Source of the DNA: Dokdonella sp.
GTDB taxonomy: Bacteria > Pseudomonadota > Gammaproteobacteria > Xanthomonadales > Rhodanobacteraceae
Direction of reading: 5' to 3'
DNA: 42,328 nt
Assembly (NCBI GenBank): GCA_023228465.1
Contig: JALOBC010000022.1
Location: forward strand, 1-42,328
Each line of letters opens with the position of its first letter. Positions within the stretch are counted from its first letter, which is position 1. The notes under the pieces are model-generated. The model was given only the letters and a program-made list of their open reading frames with translations, was not told the origin of the DNA and searched no databases. This document shows, in pieces, positions 39,414 to 42,328 of the stretch. Position numbers and translations under genes: made by a program.

Positions 39414-40943
39414 TCATGCACCGATCTGTCCGCCGGGTTGTCCTGGAGCGCGTCCGGTGTCGGTCGCCGACCCGCGCTCATCGACAGTCGGTGAGCCCTC
39501 GGCTGCATGCGCATCCCAGCCGCCGCCGAGCGCCTTGAACAAGGCCACCAGATCGATGGCGGCAGCGCTGTGGGTGCGGGCGTATGCGTCCTGGGCATCG
39601 CGCAGCACGCGCTCTTCGGCCAGCAGCTCGCTGAGCGCGATGTCGCCGGCCTTGAAGCGCGCTTGCGCATGCGCGTAGCTGCTGAGCGCGGCCTGCACGG
39701 CGGCGCGCTGGCGTTGCACCGCGTCCAGGCCGTGCTGGTAGTTGCTCAGCGCACGTTCGGCATCACCCAACGCGGCCAGCACGGCCTTTTCATAGGACAG
39801 TGCGGCCTGCTGCTGGCGTGCTTCGCTGGCGCGGATCTCCGCACGCACGCGACCGCCATCGAACACGCGCCAGGAGATCAGCGGCATGATCGAGAACCGC
39901 TGGCTCGCAGAATCGAACAGGCTGCTTGCCTCCAGTGACTGGAAGCCGCCACCGGCGCCGATGACGAGCTTCGGGAACAGCTCCGCGGTGGCCACGCCGA
40001 CATCGGCCGTGCGGCTGGCCAGGCGACGCTCGGCGGCGCGCACATCGGGGCGGCGACGCAGCATGTCGGCGCGTTCACCCACGGGAATCGGGGTCAGCCT
40101 GATTTCTGCCGCGCCGGAGTCCGCCAGCGCCAGCTCGCGCTCCGGCGGCGCGCCGAGCAGCACGCCCAGGCCCAGGGCTGCCGCGCGCAAGCGTGCCTGG
40201 ATGTCGGGCACGCCCGCGGCGGCGGCGGCAAGACGCGCCCGTGCGGCGTCGACCTCGGCCTGCGCCGCGTCGCCCACAGCAAGACGCCTGCGGACCAGGT
40301 CGAGGGTCTGCTGCAGGGTGTCCACCGAGGCCTCCCGGGCAGCCAGCTCGTGTTGCGCGCCGCGGAGGGTGAAGTAGCTGCGTGCCACTTCGGCAACGAT
40401 GCTGATGCGTGCGTCATTGGCGTCGGCCTGCGCGGCCTGGACACTGGCTTGGGCGCTTTCCACTGCGCGCCGGGTTCCGCCGAACAGGTCGATTTCCCAG
40501 GCAGCGTCGAAGCCGGCATCGTAGATCGTCTGGTCGCGTGCGAGCCCGGGAATGGACGCGATCGGCAATGGCCCGTTCTCGCTCTGCTGGCGCCGGGTCA
40601 CGCTGGTGCCGACTCCGACCGTTGGTACGTAACCGCCTGCGGCGCGGTCACGCAACGCACGCGCCTCGCGAATGCGGGCCTGCGCCTGGCGCAGATCCAG
40701 ATTGTCGGACAGCGCCGTGGTCACCAGCCGGTCCAGGACGGGATCACCCAGCGATGTCCACCAGGTCGCCAGGTCGACCTGCGCCTGCACGGTACCGGCG
40801 GGCTGGGACCAGCCGCTGCCCGTGTCGACCGGCGGTGGCGCGCGGTAGGTGGGGCCGACGGCGCAGGCGCCGAGCAGCAGCGCGCCCAGCACAGTGACCG
40901 GCAAGCGTGCGGCCCGATAGTGAATCGATGACGCGGTTTTCAT
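39414..40943 (-). CDS. NodT-type outer-membrane efflux lipoprotein
   Basis: A 509-residue outer-membrane factor of the RND/ABC efflux type. The lipobox is LLGAC at about residues 22-26, followed by AVGPTYRAPPP, which is the NodT signature. The two repeats of the TolC fold are visible, with AAWEIDLFGGTRRAVESAQA in the first and ISWRVFDGGRVRAEI in the second, each followed by long Ala-rich helices. AGGAG six bases before ATG 40943 supports the start. It is encoded 40 bp downstream of two ABC-2 permease genes, as in YhhJ/YbhFSR-like export systems. The C-terminal 30 residues are Gly/Thr/Pro-rich and poorly conserved. Confidence 0.92.
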   Translation of the reverse strand: MKTASSIHYRAARLPVTVLGALLLGACAVGPTYRAPPPVDTGSGWSQPAGTVQAQVDLATWWTSLGDPVLDRLVTTALSDNLDLRQAQARIREARALRDRAAGGYVPTVGVGTSVTRRQQSENGPLPIASIPGLARDQTIYDAGFDAAWEIDLFGGTRRAVESAQASVQAAQADANDARISIVAEVARSYFTLRGAQHELAAREASVDTLQQTLDLVRRRLAVGDAAQAEVDAARARLAAAAAGVPDIQARLRAAALGLGVLLGAPPERELALADSGAAEIRLTPIPVGERADMLRRRPDVRAAERRLASRTADVGVATAELFPKLVIGAGGGFQSLEASSLFDSASQRFSIMPLISWRVFDGGRVRAEIRASEARQQQAALSYEKAVLAALGDAERALSNYQHGLDAVQRQRAAVQAALSSYAHAQARFKAGDIALSELLAEERVLRDAQDAYARTHSAAAIDLVALFKALGGGWDAHAAEGSPTVDERGSATDTGRAPGQPGGQIGA

Positions 40944-40983
40944 GACAACTCCTGCATCAAGTTTCTGGTCTGCTGCAGCGGGC

Positions 40984-42108
40984 TCATTGCAGGCGGCCAC
41001 GCACGAACACGGTGGCCATCGTCAAGGTGACCAGCGCGATCACCGCCAGTGGCCAGGCATTGGCGACGATGTCGGACGCCGGCATCGCCTTGAGGAACGT
41101 GCCTTCGACGATGACCAGAAAGTGCGTGAGCGGAATGGCCTGCGCCATCCACTGCAGCACCAGCGGCATGTTTTCCACCGGTGTGGCGAAGCCCGACATC
41201 AGCACCGCCGGCACGCCGATCGCGAAGGCCCCCATGATGGCCTGCTGCTGCGTCGCGGAAACCGCGGAGATCATCAGGCCGATGCCCACCACCGACAGGA
41301 TGAACAGCAGCAGGCTCGGCAGCAGCAGCCAGAACGAGCCGGTAAAGGGAACACCGAACAGGAATGTCGCCGCGGCGATCATCATCAGACCCAGGACGGT
41401 GCCGATGGCGAGTGCCGGCATGGCCTTGGCGACGATGATTTCGGTGGTGGTGGTCGGCGAGACCAGCAACTGGTCGAAGGTACCCAGCTCGCGTTCGCGG
41501 GCGATCGACAGCGCGGTGATCATCAGTGCGCTGAAGAACACCAGGATGCCGGACAGCCCCGGCACCACGAACCAGCGGTAGATCAGGTTGGGGTTGAACC
41601 AGTGGCGCACGACTACCGGGGACGCGCGCTGCGGCTCCTTCCTGGCATCGACAGCAACCTCTGCCGCAATGGCGTTGAGATAACCCACCGTGATCTGGCC
41701 GGCATTGCTGCGCCGGCCGTCGACGATCACCTGCAGGGCGCCGGTGCCGCCGGCTGCGATGTTGCGGGAAAAGTCCGGCCCCATGTCGAGCGCGGCAATG
41801 ACCTTGCGCTGATCGATGAGCCGCCGCAACTCGTCACGGTTGTGCACCGTATGGACCTTGTCGACGAAGTCGGCGACGCCGACGCGGGCCTCCATTTCGT
41901 ACGACCAGTGGCCGCCATCCTGGTTGTAGACGGCGATGTTGGCGTTGCGCACTTCCAGCGTGGTGGCGAAGGTGAATACCAGCAACTGCAGCAACGGCGG
42001 CGCGAACACGATGAGGCGGCTGCGCGGGTCGCGCAGGATGCTGAGCAGTTCCTTGACGATCTGCGCACGCAGGCGGCCATTGATCAGCATGTTGAACAGG
42101 CGCCGCAT
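40984..42108 (-). CDS. ABC-2 type transporter permease, YhhJ/YbhR-like
   Basis: A 374-residue inner-membrane permease. It has one N-terminal membrane segment (about 30-50, LIVFAPPLLQLLVFTFA), a large periplasmic domain (about 55-185) and five C-terminal segments beginning near GLSGILVFFSALMITALSIA. ERELGTFDQLLVSPTTTTEI is the conserved coupling-type loop of this family. With the NodT-type protein it forms an ABC efflux unit that may export toxic organic compounds; the ATPase and membrane-fusion subunits should lie further right, outside the window. It is three bases downstream of the next permease, so they are in one operon. Confidence 0.9.
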   Translation of the reverse strand: MRRLFNMLINGRLRAQIVKELLSILRDPRSRLIVFAPPLLQLLVFTFATTLEVRNANIAVYNQDGGHWSYEMEARVGVADFVDKVHTVHNRDELRRLIDQRKVIAALDMGPDFSRNIAAGGTGALQVIVDGRRSNAGQITVGYLNAIAAEVAVDARKEPQRASPVVVRHWFNPNLIYRWFVVPGLSGILVFFSALMITALSIARERELGTFDQLLVSPTTTTEIIVAKAMPALAIGTVLGLMMIAAATFLFGVPFTGSFWLLLPSLLLFILSVVGIGLMISAVSATQQQAIMGAFAIGVPAVLMSGFATPVENMPLVLQWMAQAIPLTHFLVIVEGTFLKAMPASDIVANAWPLAVIALVTLTMATVFVRGRLQ

Positions 42109-42111
42109 TGC

Positions 42112-42328
42112 TCAGGCCTCCAGGTTCTTGCGTGTCTTGCGCTTGGCGATCGCGAAGAAGAACACCCCGATCGCCGCCATCGCCGCCAGGTTCGGCAGGA
42201 ACAGCGCCCAGACGTCACCGGCCAGGAAGACCGTCTGCAACGAGGACACGAAGTAGCGTGCGGGGATCAGGTAGGTGATGGCCTGGATCGGCGCCGGCAT
42301 GGCATCGATTTCGAACAGGAAGCCCGAC
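42112..42328 (-). CDS. ABC-2 type transporter permease, partial (C-terminus)
   Basis: The last 72 residues of a second permease, cut off by the right edge of the window. SGFLFEIDAMPAPIQAITYL and IPARYFVSSLQTVFLAGD match the C-terminal end of YhhJ/YbhS-type permeases, and one membrane segment follows (LAAMAAIGVFFFAIAK) before a basic KRKTRKNLEA tail. It pairs with the permease encoded just downstream. Confidence 0.85.
   Translation of the reverse strand, partial: SGFLFEIDAMPAPIQAITYLIPARYFVSSLQTVFLAGDVWALFLPNLAAMAAIGVFFFAIAKRKTRKNLEA

Overview
The window is about 42.3 kb of GC-rich chromosomal DNA that looks gammaproteobacterial, most probably Xanthomonadales (Lysobacterales), perhaps close to Rhodanobacteraceae. 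This placement is inferred from gene content and style: the housekeeping series leuS, lptE, holA, nadD, rsfS, rlmH, an ECF sigma factor of the RpoE-like class common in that order, and REP-type repeats with the core GTAGGAGCGCACCCTGTGCG. No rRNA, tRNA, CRISPR array or intact transposon was seen.

Region 1 (1-6.1 kb): a degenerate interspersed repeat, then a leftward cluster of four genes (CnoX-like thioredoxin-TPR protein, DUF4442 thioesterase-like protein, TIGR03032 protein, DUF502 membrane protein). A rightward exported c-type cytochrome and a leftward exported metal-dependent amidohydrolase follow.

Region 2 (6.3-18.5 kb): the leuS-lptE-holA-nadD-rsfS-rlmH housekeeping series, broken up in an unusual way. 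Three homologous genes for exported proteins of unknown function lie on the opposite strand, one between leuS and lptE and two between lptE and holA, with a pair of inverted REP sequences beside them. An IS3-family remnant starts inside the 3' end of nadD and supplies its last 12 codons and stop. After it come about 390 bp without a recognisable gene and a reversed DEAD-box RNA helicase gene, so nadD is separated from rsfS. RsfS carries a long histone H1-like Lys/Ala-rich N-terminal extension.

Region 3 (18.5-22.2 kb): a PagL-like lipid A deacylase, L-serine dehydratase, a small glutaredoxin-like protein, an ECF sigma factor and a short-chain dehydrogenase.

Region 4 (22.8-31.0 kb): a metal-handling block. 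A tightly overlapping operon encodes an RND adaptor, a heavy-metal RND pump, a DUF3240 protein and a TolC-like outer-membrane protein. It is preceded by three CTTAAG-like hexamers spaced 11 bp apart, a layout typical of OmpR/PmrA/BqsR-type response-regulator sites. Convergent to it is a P1B-5-type metal ATPase with a C-terminal hemerythrin domain.

Region 5 (31.0-42.3 kb): a stress-flavoured set: two paralogous GNAT acetyltransferases, a lipoamide-dehydrogenase-like flavoprotein, an HPF/RaiA-type ribosome hibernation protein, a baeRF-type (eRF1-like) protein, a divergent FtsH protease and a LOG-family protein. The window ends in a drug-efflux-type unit (NodT-type outer-membrane lipoprotein and two ABC-2 permeases, the last cut by the window edge). 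The strongest candidates for something undescribed are the three-copy exported family within the leuS-lptE-holA series, the H1-like RsfS and the HPF-baeRF-FtsH neighbourhood.
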